A stretch of 64,000 nucleotides of DNA from Betaproteobacteria bacterium (GCA_025356445.1 JANXSZ010000016.1:1-64000); one strand, 5' to 3'; numbered from the stretch's first letter, positions 26,008-34,491 are shown. The notes: generated by a model not told the origin, from the letters alone. Numbers and translations are program-made.

Positions 26008-26841
26008 CTAACCCACAGTGATGATGGAGCGTGCGCCATCGCGCCTGCCGATGATGTTCAATAAATTCGCCAGTGCGGCTTCGCGGTCAGGTGCTGCGGT
26101 GGCAAAGCCCGAAAAGTGCAGCCGCCCGCCGCCCCATTGGCCGTCACCCGTCAAGCGCAAGCTGCCGTCCAGCGTCTCCAGATGCAAGGCGGTGACGGCC
26201 CCGCCGGTCAGGCTAAAACGGTAGCTGCCCATGGGCCGCAGGGTGGAAAGGCGAGAGGAAATGTGCCGCGCCTCGATGTGGGCGCTGCCTGCCAGCGCCA
26301 AGCGGCCTTGCACGATATCCGCCGTGAAGCCTTGGGTCGACAGCTGCAAATCGCCATCGGGCTGCAAGGTGTTCCACGGTGTGCCCAGACCTGACAGCAG
26401 CGCAGCGGGCCAGTGGGACTGGCTGTCTGACAGCAGCACGCTGGCGCCCGCCCAGCGTGGCAAGACCTTCAGCGTCAACCCTTGAGGTGTGCAGCAGGCG
26501 GCGTCCACCCAGGCGCTCACGCCATTCCAGTGGGGCGAAAGCTGCCACGACACCCGCCCTGGCAGTGCCGCTGCATCGCGGCTGCCCGCACCGCCGCTGA
26601 ACACCAGTTGTGCCGAACCTCGCCACACTGTGCCCTGTGGCCCTGCCAGCACGACACGGCCATCGGTCAATGACAGCAACGCGCTGGCAAGCCACGCCGC
26701 AGGCGCAAACCAGGACACGGCGAACGCGATGCCCAGAACGGCACCTGCCAGCGCTGCTCCCCAGGGCGTGCGGGTACGCGGCCCTTGGCGCTGGTGCCGG
26801 GCAGACGGGCGTGCAGCAGACCGGATGGACGGCTGCTTCAT
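26008..26841 (-). CDS. gspN: Type II secretion protein GspN
   Basis: A 277-residue protein with a basic N-terminus, one membrane anchor (WGAALAGAVLGIAFAVSWFA, near residues 27-46) and a beta-rich periplasmic domain with repeated LxLxG patterns, typical of GspN. GspN is an accessory component present in only some type II systems, including Xanthomonas and many Burkholderiales. It overlaps gspM by ATGA and ends 4 bases before the gspD start, so it belongs firmly to the operon. Confidence 0.82.
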   Translation of the reverse strand: MKQPSIRSAARPSARHQRQGPRTRTPWGAALAGAVLGIAFAVSWFAPAAWLASALLSLTDGRVVLAGPQGTVWRGSAQLVFSGGAGSRDAAALPGRVSWQLSPHWNGVSAWVDAACCTPQGLTLKVLPRWAGASVLLSDSQSHWPAALLSGLGTPWNTLQPDGDLQLSTQGFTADIVQGRLALAGSAHIEARHISSRLSTLRPMGSYRFSLTGGAVTALHLETLDGSLRLTGDGQWGGGRLHFSGFATAAPDREAALANLLNIIGRRDGARSIITVG

Positions 26842-27374
26842 GGCAGTCGCAGCACCACAAGGCCATCCCAGCCGGGCGTGGTTGCCACAGCCGTCGGGGT
26901 GGCCGCCGCGCTGCGCGTCAGTTTGGCTTCAACGGGCAGGGCATGGGCATTGGCCCGCGCCTGCGCCAGCCATTGCGCCAGTGCATCGGGTGAGGTGCCT
27001 TTCAGCGTCACGGTGATGCGATCGCCGACCGCATTCACCTGCGCGGTGCTGCCCAACCGCTGCTTGGCCGAGGCCTCCAGGGCTTTCAAGGCTTCGGTGC
27101 TGGTCAATTTGGGTTGTGATTTCAGCGCTTGGGCTTCGCTTTGCAAACCCTGCATGTGTTGCAACTGGCTGTCGAGTGCGATACGTTGGGTGCTGGCACT
27201 GCGCAGGGTTTGCAAGGCGGGGCTGAGTGCCACCCACCATAGCAAGCCCACACCCAGCACCCAAGCGGCTACGCTCAGACCCAGGCGCTCACGGGGCGCA
27301 AGTGCCGCCCAGCGTTGCTGGAGTTGGCCGAGTGAGCCGCTTGGCGCTGCTTTGCCGGAGGGGGCTGCGTTCAT
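26838..27374 (-). CDS. gspM: Type II secretion protein GspM
   Basis: A 178-residue bitopic inner-membrane protein: a cytoplasmic start with LQQRWAALAPRERLGLSVAAW, one membrane helix (VLGVGLLWWVALSPAL), and a periplasmic ferredoxin-like domain that includes LKGTSPDALAQWLAQ. GspM stabilises GspL and links the platform to the pseudopilus. The gene overlaps both neighbours, gspL and gspN, by four bases. Length matches family members. Confidence 0.87.
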   Translation of the reverse strand: MNAAPSGKAAPSGSLGQLQQRWAALAPRERLGLSVAAWVLGVGLLWWVALSPALQTLRSASTQRIALDSQLQHMQGLQSEAQALKSQPKLTSTEALKALEASAKQRLGSTAQVNAVGDRITVTLKGTSPDALAQWLAQARANAHALPVEAKLTRSAAATPTAVATTPGWDGLVVLRLP

Positions 27375-28642
27375 GGCGTCACTCCGGTCGTTGGCGTGGA
27401 GGGGGCAATATTGACCTGCAGGTTTTCGCCATCCATGCGCAGCGCGTAGCCCTGGGGTTCCAGCCGGGTTTTCAGGTCTTGCAGTTTGCTGTCGGTGATC
27501 CCCGCACCCGCCAGCCTTAACTCACCGTCGGCGTAATCCAGGCGTATCAATGGGAAGCTTTCGTTGGGCGACAGGCCACTGCCCACGGCGGTCAGCAGGT
27601 TTTCCAAATCCTGGCGGGCAGTAGCGCCGGCGTTTTGCCGCAGCAGCGCCACTTCACGGGCCATTTGAACCGGGGCGTCCACCACCACCTTGACTTGGGG
27701 GAAGGTTTGCGTCAGCACCGCCTGTATATCGGCACGGCGCTGTGTGAGGGCTGTTTTTTCTTTCCAGGCCCAGGTGTTCAAACCGATTAAATTGGCGGCA
27801 ATCAGCACTGGCAGTGCCCAGCGCGCGGCTCGCCAGCGCGGGGCGTGCAGCAGCTCCAACCTTGCATCGTTAAGGCGTTTGAGGAAGCGCTGGTGGTTGG
27901 AGTTGGCCAGGTCAAACTGTGCCAAATCCCAGGGCGATTGCAGTGTTTGTACCCAGCGCTCAGGGGCTTGCTGTAAGCGCACCCTGTCGGGGAAGAGGCG
28001 GCTGGCCAATGCCATGACCGCTGGTTCGGCCAGCACGGTGGTGGGGGCATCGGTTTGGGCGATGAACCGTGCCGCTACCACGGGCAGCAACGGCAGCACG
28101 CTCACGCCGCTGGTGTGTGCCTGCACCAGCCAGGCTTCGCCTGGCTCCCCCAAGGCGTACAGGGGGGTGTCAAAGGCGGTGTGGGGGGGCGTGTTGTCAT
28201 CCGATAGCAGTGGTGCGAATTCCGGCACGATGCGCGACACTGGGCGACCAGCGGCTTCCAGCGGGCCCAGGCAGGCTTTGAGCCATGCTTTGTCACAGAC
28301 CGCCACCCACACGGGCTTGCCTGCTGTGGCCTGGGGGGCCAGCGCGAAATGCAGGGTCTGTGCCTCGTCGAGCAGCCGTTCTTCTAGCAGGCCTTCGAGC
28401 ACCGTGCGCAGCCGGGCGGCACCGCTATTCAGCGTGCCCCTGGGCAGCTCAATCCGGTGCCATGAGAGAGCGCGCACCGGCACCACGGCCACCACATCGT
28501 GGCCCACGCCGGTAGGGGGCAGGGTGCTGGCAGTGGCGCCGCCATAGGTCAGCAGCGTTTGGCCGTCACGGCTTTGCGCATACCGGTATTCGGTCGCCAA
28601 GCCGGGCGGTGTTGCGGGGAGGTAAACAATCAGAACAGACAT
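27371..28642 (-). CDS. gspL: Type II secretion protein GspL
   Basis: A 423-residue protein with an actin-like cytoplasmic domain (about residues 1-260; GHDVVAVVPVRALSWHRIELP near 48), one membrane segment (ARWALPVLIAANLIGLNTWAW, near 275), and a small periplasmic domain ending in QDLKTRLEPQGYALRM. GspL recruits the GspE ATPase and contacts GspM and GspC. The stop overlaps gspM; a 48-base gap separates it from gspK. The start ATG at 28642 gives a normal length. Confidence 0.88.
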   Translation of the reverse strand: MSVLIVYLPATPPGLATEYRYAQSRDGQTLLTYGGATASTLPPTGVGHDVVAVVPVRALSWHRIELPRGTLNSGAARLRTVLEGLLEERLLDEAQTLHFALAPQATAGKPVWVAVCDKAWLKACLGPLEAAGRPVSRIVPEFAPLLSDDNTPPHTAFDTPLYALGEPGEAWLVQAHTSGVSVLPLLPVVAARFIAQTDAPTTVLAEPAVMALASRLFPDRVRLQQAPERWVQTLQSPWDLAQFDLANSNHQRFLKRLNDARLELLHAPRWRAARWALPVLIAANLIGLNTWAWKEKTALTQRRADIQAVLTQTFPQVKVVVDAPVQMAREVALLRQNAGATARQDLENLLTAVGSGLSPNESFPLIRLDYADGELRLAGAGITDSKLQDLKTRLEPQGYALRMDGENLQVNIAPSTPTTGVTP

Positions 28643-28690
28643 ACGTGGGGTGGATTGTAGGGACGCGACTTGCCGCTGTGAGAGGCCGCT

Positions 28691-29653
28691 TCAGCGGCGG
28701 GTCTCTGGCGTTGTGACCAGGTTGGGCGTGATGCGTTCCCGACGCAGGATGCGCACCTCCAGCCCATCGCGTTGCACCAGCGACTGCTCTTGCACCACGC
28801 CACGCGGGGTACGCAACTGGCCGCGCACTTCGAAAAACCGTGTGTTGACGCTGTGTTCGGTCGCGTTCAGTTCAATGCCGGTGATCAGGGCCGTGACGTT
28901 GGCCAGCGTTTTGAACGGTGTGCGTTCACGCTCGCTCACCAGCCGTTGCGCGCGCGCCATGTCTAATCCTGTGACTGCGGCGTAAATCACTTCGGCGGAC
29001 GCGGTGTTCAAGTTCACTGCTGTGCGGCTGGGCAGCACCACCACATAGGGTTGCAGCACGGCGATGGTGAGGGGTGTGAGGCCCAGCCACGTCAGCTCGG
29101 GCAGGCGCTGGGGCAGCAGTGGGGACTGTGTGCCTGCTGTATTTTCGGCGCTGGTGTCCAGGGCCAGGCGCAGGTTGCTGGCGAGGGTGTTCAGCTCGGA
29201 CGAGGACAGGCCCAGCAATTCAAACAAGCGCGTGAAGCTGGCCAATCCGGCCGGGCTGATTTTGTTGCCGTCCACCAGGTTCATCAGGTTCAAGCGTGCC
29301 TGCAAATCGTTGATCCCCCCGGAAAGAAAGCTCTCGGTCGCGCTGTCCCCGGTGTCGGTACTGGCGCTGGTGTCCGCTGCAGCCAAAAAGGTAGACAAGC
29401 GCGATTCGGCCAAGGGCACCGCCCAGGGTTCGCTCAGGTCGTCTGCGCCGCCGTTGCGGGCGTCTTCACGCAAGATGAGGCGTGCCCAGTCCAGCGCGCC
29501 CGTCAGCACCCAGGCGTTTTGCGTACGGGCACGCTCTGCGGATTCGATCTCTACGCTGCGCCACTGCTGCCACATGGCCGCGCTGGCTATGGTGGCGACC
29601 AAGGTGACGGTGAGCATGGCGGCGAGCAGGGCTGCTCCTTTTTGCTGTTTCAT
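28691..29653 (-). CDS. gspK: Type II secretion minor pseudopilin GspK
   Basis: A 320-residue large minor pseudopilin. The N-terminus MKQQKGAALLAAMLTVTLVATIASA is a prepilin-type leader with cleavage after the Gly of KG, but it lacks the glutamate at position +5, as is usual for GspK. The family alpha domain follows, with DLQARLNLMNL and two helix-hairpin-helix-like segments (SRTAVNLNTASAEVIYAAV). It caps the pseudopilus tip with GspI and GspJ. Start at 29653 overlaps the gspJ stop (ATGA). Confidence 0.9.
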   Translation of the reverse strand: MKQQKGAALLAAMLTVTLVATIASAAMWQQWRSVEIESAERARTQNAWVLTGALDWARLILREDARNGGADDLSEPWAVPLAESRLSTFLAAADTSASTDTGDSATESFLSGGINDLQARLNLMNLVDGNKISPAGLASFTRLFELLGLSSSELNTLASNLRLALDTSAENTAGTQSPLLPQRLPELTWLGLTPLTIAVLQPYVVVLPSRTAVNLNTASAEVIYAAVTGLDMARAQRLVSERERTPFKTLANVTALITGIELNATEHSVNTRFFEVRGQLRTPRGVVQEQSLVQRDGLEVRILRRERITPNLVTTPETRR

Positions 29654-30339
29654 CCCTTGCCTCCGCTCATGGTGGGGCGGACCCAATCGACGGTCAATTT
29701 GCCACCCAGCGGATGGTTGGATGGCAGCGTTAGCACCAGCCGCACACCATCGGGCATGGTCACATCGGTCGCTGCTCCCGTTTGTCCGTTGCTGTCGCTG
29801 GAAAACGGGCTGCTCCAGGCGTTGCCCCGGTAGTAAAACACTTGCCATTCGCTGAGGGCGCTGAGCTGTACTTCCCGGTTTTTGTCATCGTCACTGGGGT
29901 TGCGCGCCCAACTGGCCGCCCGGGTCCAGGCGGTTTGCAGATCGCCCCGGTTAAGCAGGGGCGGCGACTGCCAGCGCAGCCACTGGGTTTGGCCGTTCAC
30001 CACGCGCGTCGTCCAGCCCACCACCAGCAGGCCGTCAGCGGGTGCCGAGAGGCTGCGGCGTGTCATGCGCAGCACTTGGCCGTTCCAGTCCAGCGGAGGC
30101 AGGGTGCTGATTTGCACCAGCGCGTCCAGATCCGCGCTCCACTGGCCCAGGGTGGACTGGGTGACCACAATCTGGTCAGCACGGATTTGCGTCGTGGTTT
30201 GTGCCCGAACCATACCGTCCAGCCCGCGCCAACTGAGGATGGCGATCAAGGCCAGCACGCTGATCGCCACCATCAGCTCAATCAGTGTGAAACCCTTGCT
30301 GGGTGTGCTGTAAAAGCTCCTATTTTTATAGCGTTTCAT
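29650..30339 (-). CDS. gspJ: Type II secretion minor pseudopilin GspJ
   Basis: A 229-residue prepilin-like protein. The leader ends in SKG with FTLIELMVAISVLALIAIL after it, so prepilin peptidase would cut between Gly and Phe and methylate the Phe. The C-terminal domain includes LPPLDWNGQVLRMTRRS and GVRLVLTLP, typical of GspJ. It forms the tip complex with GspI and GspK. The ATG at 30339 shares one base with the gspI stop (TGATG). Confidence 0.9.
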   Translation of the reverse strand: MKRYKNRSFYSTPSKGFTLIELMVAISVLALIAILSWRGLDGMVRAQTTTQIRADQIVVTQSTLGQWSADLDALVQISTLPPLDWNGQVLRMTRRSLSAPADGLLVVGWTTRVVNGQTQWLRWQSPPLLNRGDLQTAWTRAASWARNPSDDDKNREVQLSALSEWQVFYYRGNAWSSPFSSDSNGQTGAATDVTMPDGVRLVLTLPSNHPLGGKLTVDWVRPTMSGGKG

Positions 30340-30719
30340 CAATAGCGCCCCACCACGGTCGAAAAGCGCAACAGGCTGTAGCCGCCCTGTGCGACCTGCG
30401 CATCCACCCGCCTGAAGCTGGGATTGGGTGTGGGGCGCACAGTGAGGTTGACATCGAACACACGCTCTGACTGCGTACAGCTGGCGGTGCTGTCACCCAC
30501 CGGCGGCATTTGGGGCGACAGGCGAACCTGTACCAGCGCGTTGTCAGCGCAGAGTTGCGCCAGCAGCATGTCGGATTGGCGCTGGGCGTTGTTGACAAGT
30601 GCGCCGGTGGCCTGCAGCCCTGCAATCAGCGCGATGGCAACGATGGCCAGGGCCACCAGGACTTCAATCAAGGTGAAGCCGTTGTGACGGGACAGGCGCA
30701 ATCGCCTCAAGAGTCTCAA
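30339..30719 (-). CDS. gspI: Type II secretion minor pseudopilin GspI
   Basis: A 126-residue prepilin-like protein with NG-FTLIEVLVALAIVAIALIAG at its start, and a short soluble domain (QLCADNALVQVRL, then VDAQVAQGG). Length is right for GspI, which nucleates the pseudopilus tip. The start appears to be a TTG at 30717-30719 that overlaps the gspH stop (TTGA); no ATG lies near, so translation probably depends on coupling with gspH. Confidence 0.88.
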   Translation of the reverse strand: MRLLRRLRLSRHNGFTLIEVLVALAIVAIALIAGLQATGALVNNAQRQSDMLLAQLCADNALVQVRLSPQMPPVGDSTASCTQSERVFDVNLTVRPTPNPSFRRVDAQVAQGGYSLLRFSTVVGRY

Positions 30720-31156
30720 GGCACACCCGCTTCGCTGTTCAGCACGCCAAAGGGCCGCAGCCCATCGGTGCCAATCGCCACTGTGCGGCCTGCGTTGCTG
30801 CGGCTGGTCAGCACGATGGTTTGCTTCCCAATCAAGGGTTCTGGCCCCAAGGTGATGGTGCGCTGGGTGCTTTGCACGGCGGTATCGGTGTTGAGCCAGT
30901 TGTCTGGCAAGGTTTTGGGCGGCAAGCCTTCAAAGCGAAACCCTTGGGGGTTCGCTACCCAGCGCACCGGCACGCCGCTGCTGCGGGACTGGGCACGGGC
31001 CGACTCCAGCAAGGCCGACAGCCGGGCCGCTTCACGCTCTAACTGGGATTGCGTACCGTCGCGCAGGGCAAAGGCGACACCCGCCGTACCCAGGGCGATG
31101 ATGGCGACGACCACCAGCAGCTCAAGGAGGGTGAAACCCTTTGGCTTGATGCGCAC
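30716..31156 (-). CDS. gspH: Type II secretion minor pseudopilin GspH
   Basis: A 146-residue prepilin-like protein that begins MRIKPKG-FTLLELLVVVAIIALG, with cleavage expected after the Gly. The soluble domain has LSALLESARAQSRSSGVPVRW and GLPPKTLPDNWLN, common in GspH. It bridges the major pseudopilin GspG to the tip complex. The start codon is GTG at 31154-31156, 13 bases from the gspG stop. The stop overlaps gspI. Confidence 0.88.
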   Translation of the reverse strand: MRIKPKGFTLLELLVVVAIIALGTAGVAFALRDGTQSQLEREAARLSALLESARAQSRSSGVPVRWVANPQGFRFEGLPPKTLPDNWLNTDTAVQSTQRTITLGPEPLIGKQTIVLTSRSNAGRTVAIGTDGLRPFGVLNSEAGVP

Positions 31157-31169
31157 CGGAAAATTCTGG

Positions 31170-31646
31170 CTACTGCCAGGAGCCTACATCCGCGTTTTTG
31201 CCTTCGCCACCAGCTTGGCCGTCTGCCCCGAAAGACATCACATCAATCTCGCCTTTCACGCCAGGGTTCAGGTACTGGTAGGCACGGCCCCACGGGTCGT
31301 TGGGCAGTTTTTCCAGGTAGGGCTTCCAGTTGGATGGCATGGGCGCGGCGGTGGGTTTGGCAACCAGCGCTTGCAGACCCTGCTCACCCGTGGGGTAGCG
31401 CAGGTTGTCTAGCTTGTAAAGCTTGAGGGCTTGTGTCAGGTTGCTGACATCGGTGCGCGCAGCGGTGACGCGGGCATCGTCGGCGCGGTCGAGCACATTG
31501 GGCACGATCAACGCGGCCAGCACGCCGATGATGACCAGCACCACCATCAGTTCGATCAAGGTGAAGCCTCGCTGTACAAAGCGGCGCAGCGAGGGGCTGC
31601 GTGGCGCGCCTGAAAGGCTGGAAGGGGGGCGGGCAAATGGGGTCAT
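31170..31646 (-). CDS. gspG: Type II secretion major pseudopilin GspG
   Basis: A 158-residue protein: a basic leader ends in QRG, then FTLIELMVVLVIIGVLAALIVPNV, and the globular domain carries the GspG hallmarks KLDNLRYPTGEQGLQALV, LPNDPWGRAYQYLNPG and a calcium-site-like SFGADGQAGGEGKNADVGSW at the end. GspG polymers form the pseudopilus rod. The start is taken as ATG 31646; a TTG at 31679 would add 11 residues. First gene of the minus-strand gsp operon; promoter elements must lie in the 53 bases shared with the divergent gspC or just inside it. Confidence 0.93.
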   Translation of the reverse strand: MTPFARPPSSLSGAPRSPSLRRFVQRGFTLIELMVVLVIIGVLAALIVPNVLDRADDARVTAARTDVSNLTQALKLYKLDNLRYPTGEQGLQALVAKPTAAPMPSNWKPYLEKLPNDPWGRAYQYLNPGVKGEIDVMSFGADGQAGGEGKNADVGSWQ

Positions 31647-31699
31647 TGCTAAGGTCTCGGGGCTGTGGGTCTTCAACAATCTTCCATGATAATCGCCCT

Positions 31700-32149
31700 A
31701 TGCTGGCCCACCTGTTTCATGTCCTTGTCTTTCGTGTTGTGACCTTCGCCGTCTGGGCCTTGGCCGCCGCCAGCGTGGCCTACTGGGGGCTGAAGCTCTG
31801 GGCTGCACCTGCGCCGAGCATGACTGCTGCCGTGGCCAGCCCTAAAGGCCTGGAAGCCGATCCTGCGCTTATTGCAAGGGCGTTGGGTGCTATGAAATAC
31901 GAAGCGCTAGTCGCCCAGGCTGTGCCCTTGTCTTCCCGGTTTACGCTGGCGGGCATGGTGGCAGGCCGATCTGAGGGCGGCGTGGCGTTGATTGCTGTGG
32001 ACGGTAAACCCGCCAAGCCGGTGCGGGTAGGCGGCAAAGTGGACGACGGGCTGGTGTTGCAGAGCGTCGAGGCACGCCGTGCAACCTTGGGCGAGACGGT
32101 GAATGCGCCCGCACTGTTTGTGCTGGAACTGCCGAGCGCTAAAAAATAG
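31700..32149 (+). CDS. gspC: Short type II secretion protein GspC
   Basis: A 149-residue protein with one N-terminal membrane helix (VVTFAVWALAAASVAYWGL, near residues 11-29) and a periplasmic homology-region domain (RFTLAGMVAGRSEGGVALIAVDGKPAKPVRVGGKVDDGLVLQSV). It lacks the PDZ or coiled-coil domain of longer GspC proteins. GspC links the inner-membrane platform to the GspD N0 domain. It is transcribed divergently from the rest of the locus. The last codons lie within a GCTAaaaaaTAGC palindrome. Confidence 0.85.
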   Translation: MLAHLFHVLVFRVVTFAVWALAAASVAYWGLKLWAAPAPSMTAAVASPKGLEADPALIARALGAMKYEALVAQAVPLSSRFTLAGMVAGRSEGGVALIAVDGKPAKPVRVGGKVDDGLVLQSVEARRATLGETVNAPALFVLELPSAKK

Positions 32150-32181
32150 CGACTCGCCGTTTGCCAGACCTGCAAGCCTCT

Positions 32182-33762
32182 TCAGGCCTTCAAAAACAAG
32201 CGGTAGGCCGGGTTGTTGGTTTCTTCCTTGTACGGGTAGCCCAGCGTTTCCAGGAACTCGTCAAACGCACGGGTATCCGCTTCGGGCACCTGCATCCCCA
32301 CCAAAATTCGCCCGTAATCCGCACCCTGGTTCCGGTAGTGAAACAGGCTGATGTTCCAGCCAGGCTGCATCAGGTTCAAAAATTTCAGCAATGCACCGGG
32401 CCGTTCGGGGAAGACAAAGTGCAGAAGCCGCTCATCTTTTGAGAGCAAAGAATGGCCACCCACCATGTGACGGATATGCTGCTGAGCCAAATCATCGTGC
32501 GTCAGATCAAGCGCTTCAAAACCATGCTGGGTAAAGTTTTGGGCCAGATGTGCTGACTCACCCGGCCCTTGTGTGGTCAGGCCGACAAACACGTGGGCTT
32601 GGTGCGCGTCGTTGATGCGGTAGTTGAATTCGGTCACATTGCGCGGACCACCGGGCATGTCACCGATCAGCGTGCAAAAGCGTTTGAAGCTGCCGCGCTC
32701 TTCCGGCACGGTCACGGCCAACAGCGCTTCGCGTGATTCGCCCACCTCAGCCCGCTCAGCAACGAAGCGCAGGCGGTCAAAATTCATGTTCGCCCCACAC
32801 AAAATGGCGGCGTAGGTCTCTCCCTGGGTCTGGTGCTGGGCCACATACTGCTTGATCGCTGCCACCGCCAGTGCCCCCGAGGGCTCCACAATGCTGCGGG
32901 TGTCCACAAAAACGTCTTTGATGGCCGCGCACACGGCATCGGTGTCCACCACCACGTAATCGTCCACCAACTCGCTGGCGATACGGAAGGTTTCTTGCCC
33001 CACCAGTTTGACGGCAGTGCCGTCCGCGAACAGGCCCACATCGGCCAGCGTCACGCGCTCTTTGGCATTGACGGATTGCAGCATGGCGTCAGAGTCGTTG
33101 GTTTGCACACCAATCACCTTGATGCGCGGGTCAATCGCCTTGATGTAGTTCGCCACACCCGAGATCAAACCACCACCGCCTATGGCAACAAACACCGCAT
33201 CCAGCTTCATCGCCTGGCCGTCCTCGGTGCGCAGGCTTTGCACTTGGCGCAGCATTTCCATCGCGATGGTGCCTTGGCCTGCGATCACGTCCGGGTCGTC
33301 AAAGGGGTGGACGAAGGTCAGGCCTTCTTGCTTTTGCAGAGCGAGCGAATGGGTGTACGCGTCCGAAAAGCTGTCGCCAAACAGCACCACTTCACCGCCA
33401 AAGCCTTTGACGGCATCAACTTTGACTTTCGGCGTGGTGGTCGGCATCACAATCACGGCCCGCACTTTGAGTTTTTTGGCACTCAGTGCCACGCCCTGCG
33501 CATGGTTGCCGGCCGAGGCGCAAATCACGCCCTTGTTGAGTTCAGTGGGGCTGAGGTGCGCCATCTTGTTGTAAGCCCCGCGCAGCTTGAAGCTGAACAC
33601 GGGCTGCGTGTCTTCGCGTTTGAACAGCACGGTGTTGTTCAGCCGGCGGCTCAGCGTGGTGGCTGTTTCCAGTGCGGACTCCACCGCCACGTCGTAGACA
33701 CGGGCGGTGAGGATTTTTTTCAGGTAATCGGCAGGAGTGAGGGGCGTGAGGGCAGTGGGCAT
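32182..33762 (-). CDS. ilvA: Threonine ammonia-lyase, biosynthetic (IlvA)
   Basis: A 526-residue pyridoxal-phosphate enzyme that deaminates threonine to 2-oxobutanoate, the first step to isoleucine. The PLP lysine is in VFSFKLRGAYNKM, with SAGNHAQG and the phosphate loop IGGGGLISG further on. Two ACT-like regulatory domains occupy about residues 335-520, the long biosynthetic form that isoleucine inhibits. Start ATG at 33762 has AAGGAT upstream; a longer in-frame extension would pass through a terminator hairpin and is rejected. Leader elements upstream suggest control by premature termination. Confidence 0.95.
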   Translation of the reverse strand: MPTALTPLTPADYLKKILTARVYDVAVESALETATTLSRRLNNTVLFKREDTQPVFSFKLRGAYNKMAHLSPTELNKGVICASAGNHAQGVALSAKKLKVRAVIVMPTTTPKVKVDAVKGFGGEVVLFGDSFSDAYTHSLALQKQEGLTFVHPFDDPDVIAGQGTIAMEMLRQVQSLRTEDGQAMKLDAVFVAIGGGGLISGVANYIKAIDPRIKVIGVQTNDSDAMLQSVNAKERVTLADVGLFADGTAVKLVGQETFRIASELVDDYVVVDTDAVCAAIKDVFVDTRSIVEPSGALAVAAIKQYVAQHQTQGETYAAILCGANMNFDRLRFVAERAEVGESREALLAVTVPEERGSFKRFCTLIGDMPGGPRNVTEFNYRINDAHQAHVFVGLTTQGPGESAHLAQNFTQHGFEALDLTHDDLAQQHIRHMVGGHSLLSKDERLLHFVFPERPGALLKFLNLMQPGWNISLFHYRNQGADYGRILVGMQVPEADTRAFDEFLETLGYPYKEETNNPAYRLFLKA

Positions 33763-33797
33763 GGCATATCCTTGAGGCCGCGATGATAGTGCAGGGC

Positions 33798-33831
33798 AAA
33801 AAAAAGCCCCGAGCTTTGCAGCTTGGGGCTT
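33798..33831 (-). terminator. Terminator hairpin in the ilvA leader (candidate attenuator)
   Basis: Read on the minus strand, AAGCCCCAAGC and GCTCGGGGCTT pair around a six-base loop, followed by eight U residues: a textbook intrinsic terminator. It lies 36 bases upstream of the ilvA start. The gene on the other side (osmC) points away, so there is no upstream operon for it to end; its natural target is the ilvA leader transcript itself. A second stem, TCCACC with GGTGGA (33834-33854), overlaps the end of a short leader ORF just before it. Confidence 0.8.
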
Positions 33832-33842
33832 AATCCACCTTT

Positions 33843-33881
33843 TCAGAGGGTGGAGGAGACAATCGGTGCATGAAATTTCAT
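33843..33881 (-). CDS. Candidate ilvA leader peptide (12 residues)
   Basis: A 13-codon ORF on the minus strand encodes MKFHAPIVSSTL, ending 12 bases before the leader terminator stem. It contains Ile-Val and Thr-Leu, the amino acids that ribosome-mediated attenuators of branched-chain genes sense. Its last codons form one arm of a hairpin with the sequence just after the stop. No clear ribosome site is seen before its ATG, and it has only one codon of each regulatory amino acid, so this is a proposal. Confidence 0.45.
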   Translation of the reverse strand: MKFHAPIVSSTL

Positions 33882-33973
33882 GCGTGAATGCAGTGTAGCG
33901 CGAAAAATGTTGCATTGCAGCAAGTATGGTCAATTCGGCTCAACTTTAGAGTCACCAACCCAAGGAACAAGTG

Positions 33974-34423
33974 ATGGAATGCACAGTTAGCTGGACAGGT
34001 AACGCGGGAACCCGCTCAGGCATGGGCTTTGTGGCCGAAACCGGCAGCGGCCACGTCGTCGCCATGGACGGCGCTCCTGATGCGGTCAAACCTGAAAACG
34101 GCGGCCAAAATCTCGCTCCCCGCCCCATGGAGCTGGTGTTGGCGGGTACCGGTGGTTGCACGGCGTATGACGTGGTGCTGATTTTGAAGCGCGGGCGGCA
34201 CGACGTGCGCGGTTGCACGGTCAAGCTCACGTCCGAGCGGGCAGACGTTGATCCGAAGGTGTTCACCAAGATCAACATGCATTTCACGGTGACGGGCAAG
34301 GCTATTCCTGCTGTGGCGGTTGAACGCGCTATCGCCATGAGCCACGACAAATACTGCTCGGCCAGCATCATGCTGGCGAAGACGGCGGAGATTACGACGA
34401 GCTTTGAGCAGGTAGATGTTTGA
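33974..34423 (+). CDS. OsmC family protein (YhfA-like)
   Basis: A 149-residue OsmC-fold protein. It has the two family cysteines: GTGGCTAYDVV near residue 59 and HDKYCSASIML near 124, which in peroxiredoxin-like OsmC members reduce organic hydroperoxides; the closest subgroup by motif is the YhfA type, whose substrate is less certain. The ATG at 33974 is preceded by AAGGAAC. The gene is divergent from ilvA and is followed by a long hairpin. A separate Ohr-type member of the superfamily occurs at 62991. Confidence 0.85.
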   Translation: MECTVSWTGNAGTRSGMGFVAETGSGHVVAMDGAPDAVKPENGGQNLAPRPMELVLAGTGGCTAYDVVLILKRGRHDVRGCTVKLTSERADVDPKVFTKINMHFTVTGKAIPAVAVERAIAMSHDKYCSASIMLAKTAEITTSFEQVDV

Positions 34424-34432
34424 TTGTTAAGG

Positions 34433-34475
34433 GTTTTCAGAGTAAATGCAAAAAAGTCGATTTAACTCTGAAAAC
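34433..34475. terminator. Long bidirectional hairpin between osmC and the XRE gene
   Basis: GTTTTCAGAG-TAAAT and ATTTA-A-CTCTGAAAAC pair into a 15-bp stem with one bulge and a 12-base loop. It lies between two convergent genes (osmC ends at 34423, the regulator gene at 34492), so it probably ends transcription from both sides, although the T-runs are short. Confidence 0.55.
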
Positions 34476-34491
34476 TGCAGGGTGACTGTAC

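Noticed and set aside
33763-33933. 57-codon upstream extension of ilvA
   Set aside because: It would translate through the leader terminator, matches nothing in IlvA proteins, and ATG 33762 has a ribosome site.
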